Origin: Desulfobacterales bacterium
GTDB lineage: Bacteria > Desulfobacterota > Desulfobulbia > Desulfobulbales > BM004
Reading direction: 5' to 3'
Assembly: GCA_030621655.1 (NCBI GenBank)
Contig: JAUXHH010000061.1
Location: 1-8,712, forward strand
DNA: 8,712 nucleotides
The notes under the pieces are model-generated. The model searched no databases, was not told the DNA's origin, and worked only from the letters and a program-made list of their open reading frames with translations. This document shows positions 1 through 6,637 of this stretch, piece after piece. Position 1 is the first letter of the stretch. The number at the start of each line of letters is the position of its first letter. Both the position numbers and the translations under genes were made by a program.

Positions 1-183
1 GATCAGGACTATTTCATGCAGTTAAGTCTTCAGGTTCTTAAGCAGGAGAAAAAATATACTCATGAATTTGACCTGCTTGACGGCAGGCGAATTCGGCGGG
101 TTTCCTTGCCACTCTTCCGAGATAGTGAACTGGTAGGGCGAAATATCCTGCTGTATGATATTACAGTGGATAATGTGTCTTAA
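1..183 (+). CDS. C-terminal end of a PAS-domain protein (partial, 5' end outside window)
   Basis: An open frame runs from the first base to a TAA at 181-183 and gives 60 residues. The stretch LLDGRRIRRVSLPLFRDSEL followed by VGRNILLYDITVDN has the shape of the last strands of a PAS fold: a 'DGR..R..S.PL' strand, a turn, then 'G.....DIT', as seen at the end of many PAS domains in sensor kinases, GGDEF/EAL proteins and chemoreceptors. The protein stops about six residues after the DIT motif, so the PAS-like domain is the C-terminal domain here, with no kinase or GGDEF after it. PAS domains bind small ligands, haem or flavin, or act as dimerisation modules; which applies cannot be told from this tail. 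The output domain, if any, lies upstream of the window. That this is coding is fairly sure; the PAS assignment rests on a short piece. Confidence 0.65.
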   Translation, partial: DQDYFMQLSLQVLKQEKKYTHEFDLLDGRRIRRVSLPLFRDSELVGRNILLYDITVDNVS

Positions 184-297
184 GTGAAATTTAAAGGGAT
201 TAGTGAAGATCGAGGTGTGAGGAAGACGCTAATTAATCGTGTCAAGTCTGCATTTTCAGTGGACATCTTGATATTTTAAGAACCATTCACCACTTTC

Positions 298-342
298 AAT
301 GGATAGGTCTTTTCTACTTGACAATGTCAGACATATCAGCAG
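298..342 (+). repeat. Direct repeat, copy A
   Basis: This 45-base unit begins AATGGAT and ends GACATATCAGCAG. It matches 421-465 at 35 of 45 positions without gaps by hand alignment. It contains the odd palindrome ATGTCAGACAT at 324-334. The two copies start 123 bases apart. Function is unknown; paired regulator-binding sites or the remains of a duplication are both possible. Confidence 0.55.
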
Positions 343-345
343 CCA

Positions 346-359
346 TTGATACTCATCAA
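346..359. repeat. Small perfect inverted repeat TTGAT/ATCAA
   Basis: TTGAT at 346-350 and ATCAA at 355-359 enclose a 4-base loop (ACTC). The stem is only five base pairs and AT-rich, so it may be chance. It lies directly after repeat copy A and is not conserved after copy B. Confidence 0.25.
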
Positions 360-391
360 CTGCCATCAATTCATACTTTTATTTCCTGCAA

Positions 392-414
392 TGTCATACG
401 GCAAAACTATGACA
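392..414. promoter_or_regulatory. Inverted repeat TGTCATA-N9-TATGACA, possible operator
   Basis: TGTCATA at 392-398 and its exact reverse complement TATGACA at 408-414 flank nine bases. The half-sites share the TGTC/GACA core seen in both neighbouring direct repeats (TGTCAGACA at 325-333 and TGTTAGACA at 448-456). A dimeric regulator could bind such a site. No family is assigned because the sequence matches no operator I can name with confidence. Confidence 0.35.
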
Positions 415-420
415 GGCGGT

Positions 421-465
421 AATGGATCAGTCTTTCCTGTTCGATACTGTTAGACATATCAACAG
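421..465 (+). repeat. Direct repeat, copy B
   Basis: Second copy of the 45-base unit, beginning AATGGAT and ending GACATATCAACAG. Similarity to copy A is strongest in the last third (GACATATCA-CAG) and fades after it. The palindromic core is TGTTAGACA at 448-456. It ends 249 bases before the start of the HD-GYP gene. Confidence 0.55.
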
Positions 466-582
466 ACATATTAACTCTGCTAAGGAAGGTTGTTTTATTT
501 ATTTTTACAATCAATAAATTAGATTTAAACTCAATCATGCAAACCTGTTATTGTTGGAGAATTTGGCATGTTGTCTTCATTT

Positions 583-610
583 AAGAATTCAGATGAGCGA
601 ATTTTTTTTT
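583..610 (+). terminator. Possible AT-rich hairpin with T9 tract
   Basis: AAGAATTC at 583-590 can pair with GAATTTTT starting at 599 (one G-T pair), leaving an 8-base loop. The T run (602-610, nine T) forms the 3' arm and a short tail. A rho-independent terminator usually has a GC-richer stem, so this is weak. If real it would end a transcript coming from upstream, before the HD-GYP promoter. Confidence 0.25.
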
Positions 611-639
611 GTTATCTTTCAATAAGATTATACAATTAA

Positions 640-669
640 TTGAAAATGAGAATTAAGGTTTACTTATAG
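640..669 (+). promoter_or_regulatory. Candidate sigma-70-type promoter for the HD-GYP gene
   Basis: TTGAAA at 640-645 is followed after 18 bases by TTATAG at 664-669 (TATAGA one base further on). Both boxes resemble the -35 and -10 consensus, and the start of transcription would fall about 40 bases before the ATG at 715. In AT-rich DNA such matches are common, so support is modest. Confidence 0.35.
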
Positions 670-714
670 ACACAAATATTTTCTTAGCCTTACTCTTCAA
701 AAACAGGTGATTAA

Positions 715-3651
715 ATGCAACAAAAAGAATACCGCCCAACTTTTTACCTGACCATCAACTCGTTGTTCATTCTCTTGATAGTGGGAGTCGGGGGTATTCT
801 CACCTGGCATAATTATCAATTAACCAAAAAAGTTGTCCTCAAGGCAACAAACGTGGTCTATGCCCAAGTTTTGCGGGAAGTAAGCCAGGACTTTTCCCAC
901 ACTTACAGACCTGTTTTTCAGTCAGTTCGTTTACTTTCTCTTGATCCGCTTCTGGAAGCATCGACGCATGATGAACGTCTGGGTGCCCTAGAACTCTTGA
1001 GTGCGGTACTAAAATATCAGCCTGCGGTTTCAGCGATCCAGGTCGGTTACGGAAACGGTGATTATTTCATTATACGTTCTATCTCTTCAGAGAAAACGCG
1101 AAAACTGTTTCATGCCCTAGAAAATTCCACATACGTTGTGGACAATATCACTACCGATCCCGTCAGCAACCAGAAGATGCTGTACAGGTCGTTTTATGAT
1201 GAATCGTTACGGAAAATTGGTCATCAGCAACCTGAAACAACCGAATATGATCCTCGTACGAGGCCTTGGTACAAAAACGCAATAATCACTTCCCAGGTTG
1301 CAGCAGGTGAACCCTATTTTTTCTACTTCCTGAAACAAATAGGAACAACTATAGGATATAGTCCGCCTGGCTCAGAATCGGTAATTGCGGCTGATGTTAC
1401 CCTGCATCAGCTTTCCGACACTTTAAATAAACATTTACTTACCCCCCGTTCCGAAATAGCACTTATTCGAGCTGATGGGAAAGCCCTGGCGTACAACGAT
1501 CCTGACAAACTGATTGTCGGCCTTGATGGCGACAATTTTGAAGTTGCTCATTTATCACAGCTTGAAAGTGGTGTTTTTAACTTTATCGACAAAAACAACC
1601 TGCTCAAACCAGGCCCACTTCAATTTTATTATAACGGTGACGAATGGCTGGGAGATGTTCGTACTCTGAATGTCAGCGGGATGGAAGGACGGGACCTAAC
1701 CCTGGCGATGGTTTCACCGAGCAGGGAACTCCTAGCCAATGTTATTACCATGGTCAAGCGTTCCTTGTTTATCACAGCTGTGATTATACTTCTCTCGATA
1801 CCAATTGCATTGTCAATGTCAGCGTTCATCTCCAGGGCGCTCCGTAATCTGGCCAAAGAAGCATTATTGATAGGCCGGTTTGATTTCACAAAACCTATTT
1901 CAATCCGTTCAAGAATAAAAGAGGTTGACGAACTAGTCCTGTCTATGGGGCTTATGAAAAAGACTATCAGCAGGTTCCTTACGCTTATCAATTCCCTCGC
2001 CGGTGAACAGAACTTCGATGCAATGATTGAACTGATTACCCAGGAGACCTTGAATGTCAGCGAGGTTGAGGGTGTTTTGACCTGGATTGTGGATGATCAG
2101 GCCCATGCACTCGTTCCGGCAGCACTGTTTGCACAGTCCAGCGGAAGTATCGGTGTGGAAGGTTTGCCATCTTTTGATATTGACTCGGACAATACACTGG
2201 TCAGGGCTGCTCACATCAAGGAAGGCGGCCAGGTGCACCTGAACAGTAAACAGGATAGCGAGTTGGCAATGCTTCTGGAAAGGTTTGATACTGATAACCT
2301 TCTTGTTATGGTAATTCCTCTGCGTAACAGGCAGCAAGAGATCATCGGACTGCTCTGTCTCCTAAACAAGGAGACAAAAGATCGCAAAGGAAACGGGCCG
2401 ACAGGTTCCCGCATGGATTTTGTCCGCACCTTTTCCGGTTTTGCCGCAGTTTCGCTTGAAAGCAGAAAGCTGCTGGAAATGCAAAAACGTTTGATGGATT
2501 CCTTTATGCATCTGCTTGCCGGAGCCATTGATGCCAAATCGCCTTACACCGGCGGGCACTGTCAACGGGTACCGGTGATAACCAAGATGATCGCCAGGGC
2601 CGCATGCGAAGATGATACTCTGTTTAAGGATTACCAGCTTGATGATGAGGGTTGGGAGGCTATCCATCTTGCCGGCTGGCTGCATGACTGCGGCAAAGTG
2701 ACAACTCCAGAGTACGTAGTTGACAAGTCGACTAAGCTGGAGACGATCTATGACCGTATTCATGAGATACGGACCAGGTTTGAGGTTTTGAAAAGAGATG
2801 CGGAGATCCGTTATTGGGAGCAGGTGGCGAATGGTGGCGACAAGGCTTTACTTAAAGCAGACATGGAGAAAGAGTGGAGTGGACTCGACGACGATTTTGT
2901 CTTTATCGCAGAGACTAACCTCGGTGGCGAGTTCATGGCCCCTGAGAGAATTGAGCGCCTGGAACAGATAGCACAGCGGAAATGGCTGAGGACACTTGAT
3001 GATCGCATTGGTATTTCCTGGGAGGAAGAAAATCGCCGGGCAAGGTCACCAAAGCAGGAGTTGCCGGTGGAAGAATTTGTGCTGGCAGATAGGCAGGATC
3101 ATCTCATCGAGCGAAACGAAAATGAACGTATGCTTGAAGACAATTCCTGGGGTTTCAAGCTGGATGTGCCTGAATACCGATATAACCTTGGTGAGCTTTA
3201 CAACCTTAGGATTGCACGGGGAACCCTGACCGCAGAAGAGCGTTACAAGATAAACGATCATATCGTGCAGACGATTATCATGTTGGAAAAATTGCCTTAT
3301 CCCAAACATCTCAGGGAAGTTCCCGAACTTGCCGGGGGCCATCATGAAACCATGGATGGTAAGGGGTACCCAAAACAGTTGTTCGCGGAGCAGATGTCCG
3401 TAACTGCCAGGATGATGGCAATTGCCGATATTTTTGAGGCTCTGACTGCCTCTGACCGGCCATACAAAAAGGCAAAGAAATTAAGCGATACAATCCGGAT
3501 AATGAATTTCATGAAAAAGGATCACCATATAGACCCGGATCTTTTTATGTTGTTTCTCAGGAGCGGAGTTTATCGGGAGTACGCTGAACAGTACCTTGAT
3601 CCTTCGCAGATTGACGACTTTGATATTGAGGAGTATATCCTTCCCTCTTGA
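715..3651 (+). CDS. dCache-HAMP-GAF-HD-GYP cyclic dinucleotide phosphodiesterase with an insertion in the HD-GYP domain
   Basis: A 978-residue membrane sensor expected to hydrolyse a cyclic dinucleotide (c-di-GMP, or possibly 3'3'-cGAMP) in the cytoplasm in response to a periplasmic signal. A TM helix at about 9-30 is followed by a periplasmic dCache-type sensor (about 33-335) with the typical YDPRTRPWYKNA motif at 178-189. A second TM helix (about 351-373), a HAMP-like linker (about 374-425) and a GAF-like domain (about 430-590) follow. The HD-GYP domain runs from about 594 to 960: GGHCQRV (H615), HDCGK (H657, D658, K661), H849, HHETMDGKGYP (876-886) and the late D905 are all present, so it should bind metal. 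K661 and H849 are 188 residues apart, where ordinary HD-GYP domains have about 30, giving roughly 150 extra charged residues. The start is supported by AGGTGA at 705-710, four bases before ATG, and by the N-terminal TM helix. It converges on the antiporter gene. The ligand and exact substrate cannot be read from sequence. Confidence 0.93.
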   Translation: MQQKEYRPTFYLTINSLFILLIVGVGGILTWHNYQLTKKVVLKATNVVYAQVLREVSQDFSHTYRPVFQSVRLLSLDPLLEASTHDERLGALELLSAVLKYQPAVSAIQVGYGNGDYFIIRSISSEKTRKLFHALENSTYVVDNITTDPVSNQKMLYRSFYDESLRKIGHQQPETTEYDPRTRPWYKNAIITSQVAAGEPYFFYFLKQIGTTIGYSPPGSESVIAADVTLHQLSDTLNKHLLTPRSEIALIRADGKALAYNDPDKLIVGLDGDNFEVAHLSQLESGVFNFIDKNNLLKPGPLQFYYNGDEWLGDVRTLNVSGMEGRDLTLAMVSPSRELLANVITMVKRSLFITAVIILLSIPIALSMSAFISRALRNLAKEALLIGRFDFTKPISIRSRIKEVDELVLSMGLMKKTISRFLTLINSLAGEQNFDAMIELITQETLNVSEVEGVLTWIVDDQAHALVPAALFAQSSGSIGVEGLPSFDIDSDNTLVRAAHIKEGGQVHLNSKQDSELAMLLERFDTDNLLVMVIPLRNRQQEIIGLLCLLNKETKDRKGNGPTGSRMDFVRTFSGFAAVSLESRKLLEMQKRLMDSFMHLLAGAIDAKSPYTGGHCQRVPVITKMIARAACEDDTLFKDYQLDDEGWEAIHLAGWLHDCGKVTTPEYVVDKSTKLETIYDRIHEIRTRFEVLKRDAEIRYWEQVANGGDKALLKADMEKEWSGLDDDFVFIAETNLGGEFMAPERIERLEQIAQRKWLRTLDDRIGISWEEENRRARSPKQELPVEEFVLADRQDHLIERNENERMLEDNSWGFKLDVPEYRYNLGELYNLRIARGTLTAEERYKINDHIVQTIIMLEKLPYPKHLREVPELAGGHHETMDGKGYPKQLFAEQMSVTARMMAIADIFEALTASDRPYKKAKKLSDTIRIMNFMKKDHHIDPDLFMLFLRSGVYREYAEQYLDPSQIDDFDIEEYILPS

Positions 3652-3737
3652 AAAAAAGGTGGTTATCTTAAATCAAACCAAACTGAATCCTCTACAAGCT
3701 ACTAAATATCTATTTTTCTCGTGGTGGAGGAATACTT

Positions 3738-3774
3738 GCCGTACAAAATTTACAGGGTACGGCTTCAGTTTTTT
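3738..3774 (+). terminator. Candidate rho-independent terminator after the HD-GYP gene
   Basis: GCCGTAC at 3738-3744 pairs perfectly with GTACGGC at 3757-3763 around a 12-base loop. After a 5-base gap six T residues follow (3769-3774). It lies 86 bases past the stop codon in the spacer between two convergent genes. The large loop and the gap before the T run make it weaker than a textbook case. No comparable hairpin with a T run was found on the minus strand for the antiporter. Confidence 0.5.
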
Positions 3775-3877
3775 GGCTCGATTTTACTACTTGATCTCTT
3801 TTACATGTCGGGCGTGTCCTTTTAAGAAGCAATATCATACTAATCACTGCATAAAAAGGTATCATTATCAACCTCCT

Positions 3878-5881
3878 TCACAGTAGTGCCGCTGTTGTAC
3901 GACGACTGAACAACCTTACGCTTTCGGCTAGCTTTTCCGGTGTACCCATGACATAAAGAATATCGTCAACAAAAAAAGGTGCATCCACTTCAGGGTTATG
4001 GAATGTTTGTGAATCGCGGCGCACTGCGAGCACTGTCACGCCATGTTTTTTCCGCAATTCAAGATCGACCAGCGATTTGCCCACCATCGGTGAACCCTCC
4101 TCTACACGCATGGAACTGACTTCAACGTCAGGGAGGTGAAGGTCTAAACTTGAGAGCAAGGTAGATTTTTGGTAGAGATTTCGGAACATCTCATACCCGT
4201 CAGACCGGAGCTGGATGACAAGTTTGTCTATTTCGTCCCTTGGGATAAGATACTTTGCCAGGACACGGGAAAATATTTCCACCGATGTTTCAAACTCTTC
4301 AGGAATAACTTCATTGGCTCCCAATTCATAGAGTGCCTGCATTTCCGTAAGATATCTGGTTCGAACGATCACATGCGCTTTTGGGGTCAATCTTCGGACG
4401 TTTTCAGTGATTCCGCGTGTGGCGGCCGGGTCGTTGATAGCGATGACCACCACGGTTGCATTTTCAATGCCGACATGGCGCAACACCTCTTCGTGAATGG
4501 CATCACCATAGAAAATTGGCTCGCCTCTCTTCCTTTCCTTCTTCACGGTATCGGGCGACATCTCGATTACCATATAGGGAATGCCTGTCATTTTGGCGGC
4601 ACGAGCAACGTTTCGGCCGTTTAAGCCAAAACCGATAATGACCAGGTGCTGTTTCATCTTTTTATGGCTTTTTGTCTCCGGCCCAGGCCAGAGTCCGGTT
4701 CTCAGCTTAACCGGGAGCGGGATTTGTAGAATGAGATCAGCAAAACGCGGCGCCAGGGAAATTATAAAAGGTGTTGCCGCCATGGTCAGGACTGCCACAG
4801 CCAGAAATAGCTGGTAATGATCGGCTAGAAGACCATGTTTTAATCCGGTTCTGGAGAGGATGAAAGAAAACTCTCCGACCTGACAAATTGATAGTCCTGC
4901 CAGAATTCCACTGCGCAGGGGAAAACCCAATAGTACTGCCGCACTACTGGCGATGAGTGCTTTAAGGATAAGAACTCCGACTGAAGCGATCAGGATAATA
5001 ACAATATTGTTGATCAGAAAGCCTGTATCCAAGAGCATGCCGATGGAGACAAAAAAGAAGCTGGTAAATACATCGCGGAAGGGCAGGATATTGCCAAGAG
5101 CCTGATGGCTGTACTCGGACTCAGAAATGATCAACCCCGCGATAAAAGCTCCCAGCGCAAGGGACAGTCCGGCATTTGAGGTAAGCCAGGCGATGGTGAG
5201 ACAAATGGCAACAACACTCAACAGAAAGAGCTCTTTGCTGCGCGTTCGGGCAACTTGGTGTAAAAGCCAGGGTATCAACCATTTAGCTGCAATGAGAACC
5301 AGGCTGACGATAGCGAGTCCTTTGGCCGCAATGACGAAAATGTCACTGTTAATTCCGCCCGCTCGACTCCCGGCCAGCATGGGAGTGATGAGAATCATCG
5401 GCACTATGATGACATCCTGAAACAGCAGGATTCCCAACCCGGTCCGGCCATGGGGTGTGTCTACCTCGGCTCTTTCCTGAATCAGCCGGAGAACAATCGC
5501 AGTACTCGAGAGCGATATCAAGAAACCATAAAAAATTGCCTCCGGGGAAGACAGCCCAATCTGGCGAGCAATGACAAATACGGCAAGAATGGTCAGGCCG
5601 ACCTGGAGAGTCCCGCCGACAACGACCTGTTTTCTGATTTCAATTAGTTTCTTTAAGGAAAACTCGATGCCGATGGTAAAAAGTAATAAAATCACTCCTA
5701 TTTCTGCAAGCACCTCTACTTCATGAATAGCCCCAACCAGGCCGAAACCATACGGTCCTGTCAATATGCCGGTTATAAGAAGCCCGACAACCGCCGGAAG
5801 GCGGATAAAGTGAAATAACAACAAGACAGCAACAGCGAGTCCGAAAATAATGACTATGTCAGTGAGCAGCGGAATTTCCAT
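3878..5881 (-). CDS. Kef/CPA2-family monovalent cation:proton antiporter with RCK (TrkA-N/TrkA-C) domain
   Basis: A 667-residue inner-membrane protein of the KefB/KefC/YbaL type, which exchanges K+ or Na+ for H+ and is gated by cytoplasmic signals. Residues 1 to about 385 form the antiporter core of many hydrophobic helices. It carries LLFQDV (152-157, with D156 in the conserved QD position) and SESEYSHQ followed by PFRDVFTSFFFVSIGM (about 253-282), characteristic of CPA2 proteins. A Rossmann-type TrkA-N domain starts near 410 with the nucleotide-binding GFGLNG (417-422), an acidic E440 at the end of the second strand and YGDA at 458-461. A TrkA-C domain occupies about 582-660. The length is normal for the family. 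Start: ATG at 5881 gives the expected family N-terminus, but the ribosome site is poor (AAGG too close, GGAG about 15 bases away). No KefF/KefG-like partner is adjacent. Whether K+ or Na+ is carried, and whether glutathione adducts gate it, is not decided here. Confidence 0.93.
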   Translation of the reverse strand: MEIPLLTDIVIIFGLAVAVLLLFHFIRLPAVVGLLITGILTGPYGFGLVGAIHEVEVLAEIGVILLLFTIGIEFSLKKLIEIRKQVVVGGTLQVGLTILAVFVIARQIGLSSPEAIFYGFLISLSSTAIVLRLIQERAEVDTPHGRTGLGILLFQDVIIVPMILITPMLAGSRAGGINSDIFVIAAKGLAIVSLVLIAAKWLIPWLLHQVARTRSKELFLLSVVAICLTIAWLTSNAGLSLALGAFIAGLIISESEYSHQALGNILPFRDVFTSFFFVSIGMLLDTGFLINNIVIILIASVGVLILKALIASSAAVLLGFPLRSGILAGLSICQVGEFSFILSRTGLKHGLLADHYQLFLAVAVLTMAATPFIISLAPRFADLILQIPLPVKLRTGLWPGPETKSHKKMKQHLVIIGFGLNGRNVARAAKMTGIPYMVIEMSPDTVKKERKRGEPIFYGDAIHEEVLRHVGIENATVVVIAINDPAATRGITENVRRLTPKAHVIVRTRYLTEMQALYELGANEVIPEEFETSVEIFSRVLAKYLIPRDEIDKLVIQLRSDGYEMFRNLYQKSTLLSSLDLHLPDVEVSSMRVEEGSPMVGKSLVDLELRKKHGVTVLAVRRDSQTFHNPEVDAPFFVDDILYVMGTPEKLAESVRLFSRRTTAALL

Positions 5882-5933
5882 AAGCCTTACTTAACTCCGT
5901 AGTCTTGCCTTATCGTTGCACCTTCTTTTTTCA

Positions 5934-5945
5934 CTGCCCGGGCAG
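5934..5945. promoter_or_regulatory. Perfect 12-base palindrome CTGCCCGGGCAG, possible operator
   Basis: The palindrome is perfect and has no spacer. It lies about 53 bases upstream of the antiporter ATG, where an operator near the transcription start could sit. Its GC content stands out in an AT-rich spacer. A hairpin role is unlikely because there is no loop. The binding protein is unknown. Confidence 0.35.
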
Positions 5946-6058
5946 CATGGTACTAAAAATTGTCCTTTTGGGAAGATTATCTATAATTTTCAATAGCAGA
6001 AAGGTTGATTTGGAACAAACAGCTTCACAATTCAATAAATTAAAAAGACGATTCTTAA

Positions 6059-6069
6059 GTACCAGGTAC
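6059..6069. promoter_or_regulatory. Odd palindrome GTACC-A-GGTAC
   Basis: Five-base arms pair exactly around a central A. It lies 178 bases upstream of the antiporter start on the minus strand. A regulator site is possible, but an 11-base palindrome is also easily met by chance. Confidence 0.2.
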
Positions 6070-6204
6070 ATGTCAAAGGGGGTGAACCCTTCTGGGGGGA
6101 ATATTTTCTCAATGGCAGACTTTACAGTGTGAAGTATATCTATCGTTAATACTTAGATTAGATACCCTGGGACATCTTAACTGGTTACCAAACGTATATT
6201 TAAA

Positions 6205-6235
6205 CCGGAGAGGGGAATTCTAATTCCTGCTCCGG
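6205..6235 (-). terminator. Rho-independent terminator of the 88-residue gene
   Basis: On the minus strand, CCGGAG and CTCCGG form a 6-base-pair outer stem, and an inner GGAAT/ATTCC stem of five pairs sits inside it after a small asymmetric bulge. The hairpin starts three bases after the TAA of the 88-residue gene and is followed by TTTAAATATA, a broken but U-rich tail. Position, stem strength and tail agree with a terminator reading leftward. It would also separate this gene from the antiporter. Confidence 0.65.
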
Positions 6236-6238
6236 CTA

Positions 6239-6505
6239 TTACTTATCTGTTTTTAATTTAATTTCTTTTTTAGTATATATGTAAAACTTTTTTAAAGCTA
6301 CAAACTGTCCTTTCCCAAGATATTCTTTTGATACTTCAAGTTGCCTGGAATTATATTTTACTCTATCTGTTTGGGACAACCAATAAACCACAGCTGCAAA
6401 TTTTTCTGCTTCTTCTCTGGTGTTAAATTCTTTTAGACCCTTGTATTTGATTTTAGTAGAACCAGGTCTAGTATAAGAATATTCTATTTCATACCATGTT
6501 TCCAT
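6239..6505 (-). CDS. Small AT-rich hypothetical protein, 88 residues
   Basis: I do not recognise the family. The product is a soluble, lysine- and tyrosine-rich protein without signal peptide or membrane segment. It opens METWYEIEYSYTRPGSTK, has a charged helix-like segment FNTREEAEKFAAVVYWL (about 27-43), then beta-like stretches (VKYNSRQLEVSKEY, QFVALKKFYIYTKK). An 'F-T-EEA-FA' segment inside a short beta-rich protein is common among small uncharacterised bacterial proteins. The alternation looks like real coding sequence, and a terminator directly follows the stop. GC content is about 29% by hand count, far below the flanking genes, which hints at later acquisition. The start ATG at 6505 has no clear ribosome site (AGAG about 15 bases upstream, then an A-rich run), so translation may be weak or the start may differ. 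Function unknown. Confidence 0.6.
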   Translation of the reverse strand: METWYEIEYSYTRPGSTKIKYKGLKEFNTREEAEKFAAVVYWLSQTDRVKYNSRQLEVSKEYLGKGQFVALKKFYIYTKKEIKLKTDK

Positions 6506-6582
6506 TTTTTTAAATAAACTCTAGTGGGTTCATCTTAACCATAACTTTTTACTGCTATTTTTTTATCTTTTAAAGTTTTTTA

Positions 6583-6612
6583 AATATAACAAATTAAGGC
6601 AGGATTAAGCAA
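6583..6612 (-). promoter_or_regulatory. Candidate promoter for the 88-residue gene
   Basis: Read on the minus strand, TTGCTT (6612-6607) and TATATT (6588-6583) are 18 bases apart. The -10 box matches the consensus at five of six positions; the -35 box only at three. Transcription would start about 70 bases before the ATG at 6505. The AT-rich setting lowers the weight of this match. Confidence 0.3.
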
Positions 6613-6637
6613 GTGCCAAAAATTGTTAGGAGTTATT

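Larger units (their letters stand above)
184..714. other. AT-rich 531-base spacer with repeats and palindromes
   Basis: No convincing open reading frame is seen on either strand. The region holds a diverged pair of direct repeats (298-342 and 421-465), a perfect 7-base inverted repeat at 392-414, a small TTGAT/ATCAA hairpin at 346-359, and an AT-rich hairpin running into nine T residues near 583-610. The last 80 bases before 715 hold a plausible promoter and the ribosome binding site of the HD-GYP gene. A perfect TTGACA lies at 318-323 inside the first repeat, but I see no good -10 box at the right distance. The length and internal structure fit a regulatory region or a small RNA; neither is proven. 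Confidence 0.5.
5882..6204. other. 323-base leader/spacer upstream of the antiporter, rich in small palindromes
   Basis: This stretch lies between the antiporter start and the terminator of the 88-residue gene. A + strand frame at 5905-6132 is open, but its product has no recognisable pattern and no ribosome site, so I do not call it. Palindromes seen are CTGCCCGGGCAG (5934-5945), GTACCAGGTAC (6059-6069), AAGGG/CCCTT (6076-6091) and TGGTTACCA (6182-6190). On the minus strand the region should hold the antiporter promoter; TATAGATAAT-like sequence at about 5978-5987 could supply a -10 box but lacks a clear -35 box. I could not match any known riboswitch class by eye. Confidence 0.45.

Noticed and set aside
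318..323. Perfect TTGACA box inside repeat copy A
   Set aside because: No acceptable -10 box lies 16-19 bases downstream, and the matching position in copy B is changed, so I do not call a promoter.
1629..3493. Several open frames on both strands inside the HD-GYP gene, and similar ones inside the antiporter, VTT and protease genes
   Set aside because: They are shadows of well-supported genes, with low-complexity or atypical products and no start signals.
5905..6132. Open + strand frame of 75 codons
   Set aside because: It lies in the antiporter leader, has no ribosome site, and its product shows no domain or compositional pattern of a real protein.
6156..6170. GATTAGATACCCTGG, a 15-base exact match to the conserved 16S rRNA region near E. 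coli position 790
   Set aside because: The flanks on both sides do not match 16S rRNA, so there is no rRNA gene here. It is most likely chance, though it might act as an off-target site for universal 16S primers.
6598..6617. GGCA/TGCC hairpin as terminator of the VTT gene, and the minus-strand TTGGCACTTGCTT as a sigma-54 promoter
   Set aside because: The stem has only four pairs. The sigma-54 reading fails because the GG and GC elements are not ten bases apart.
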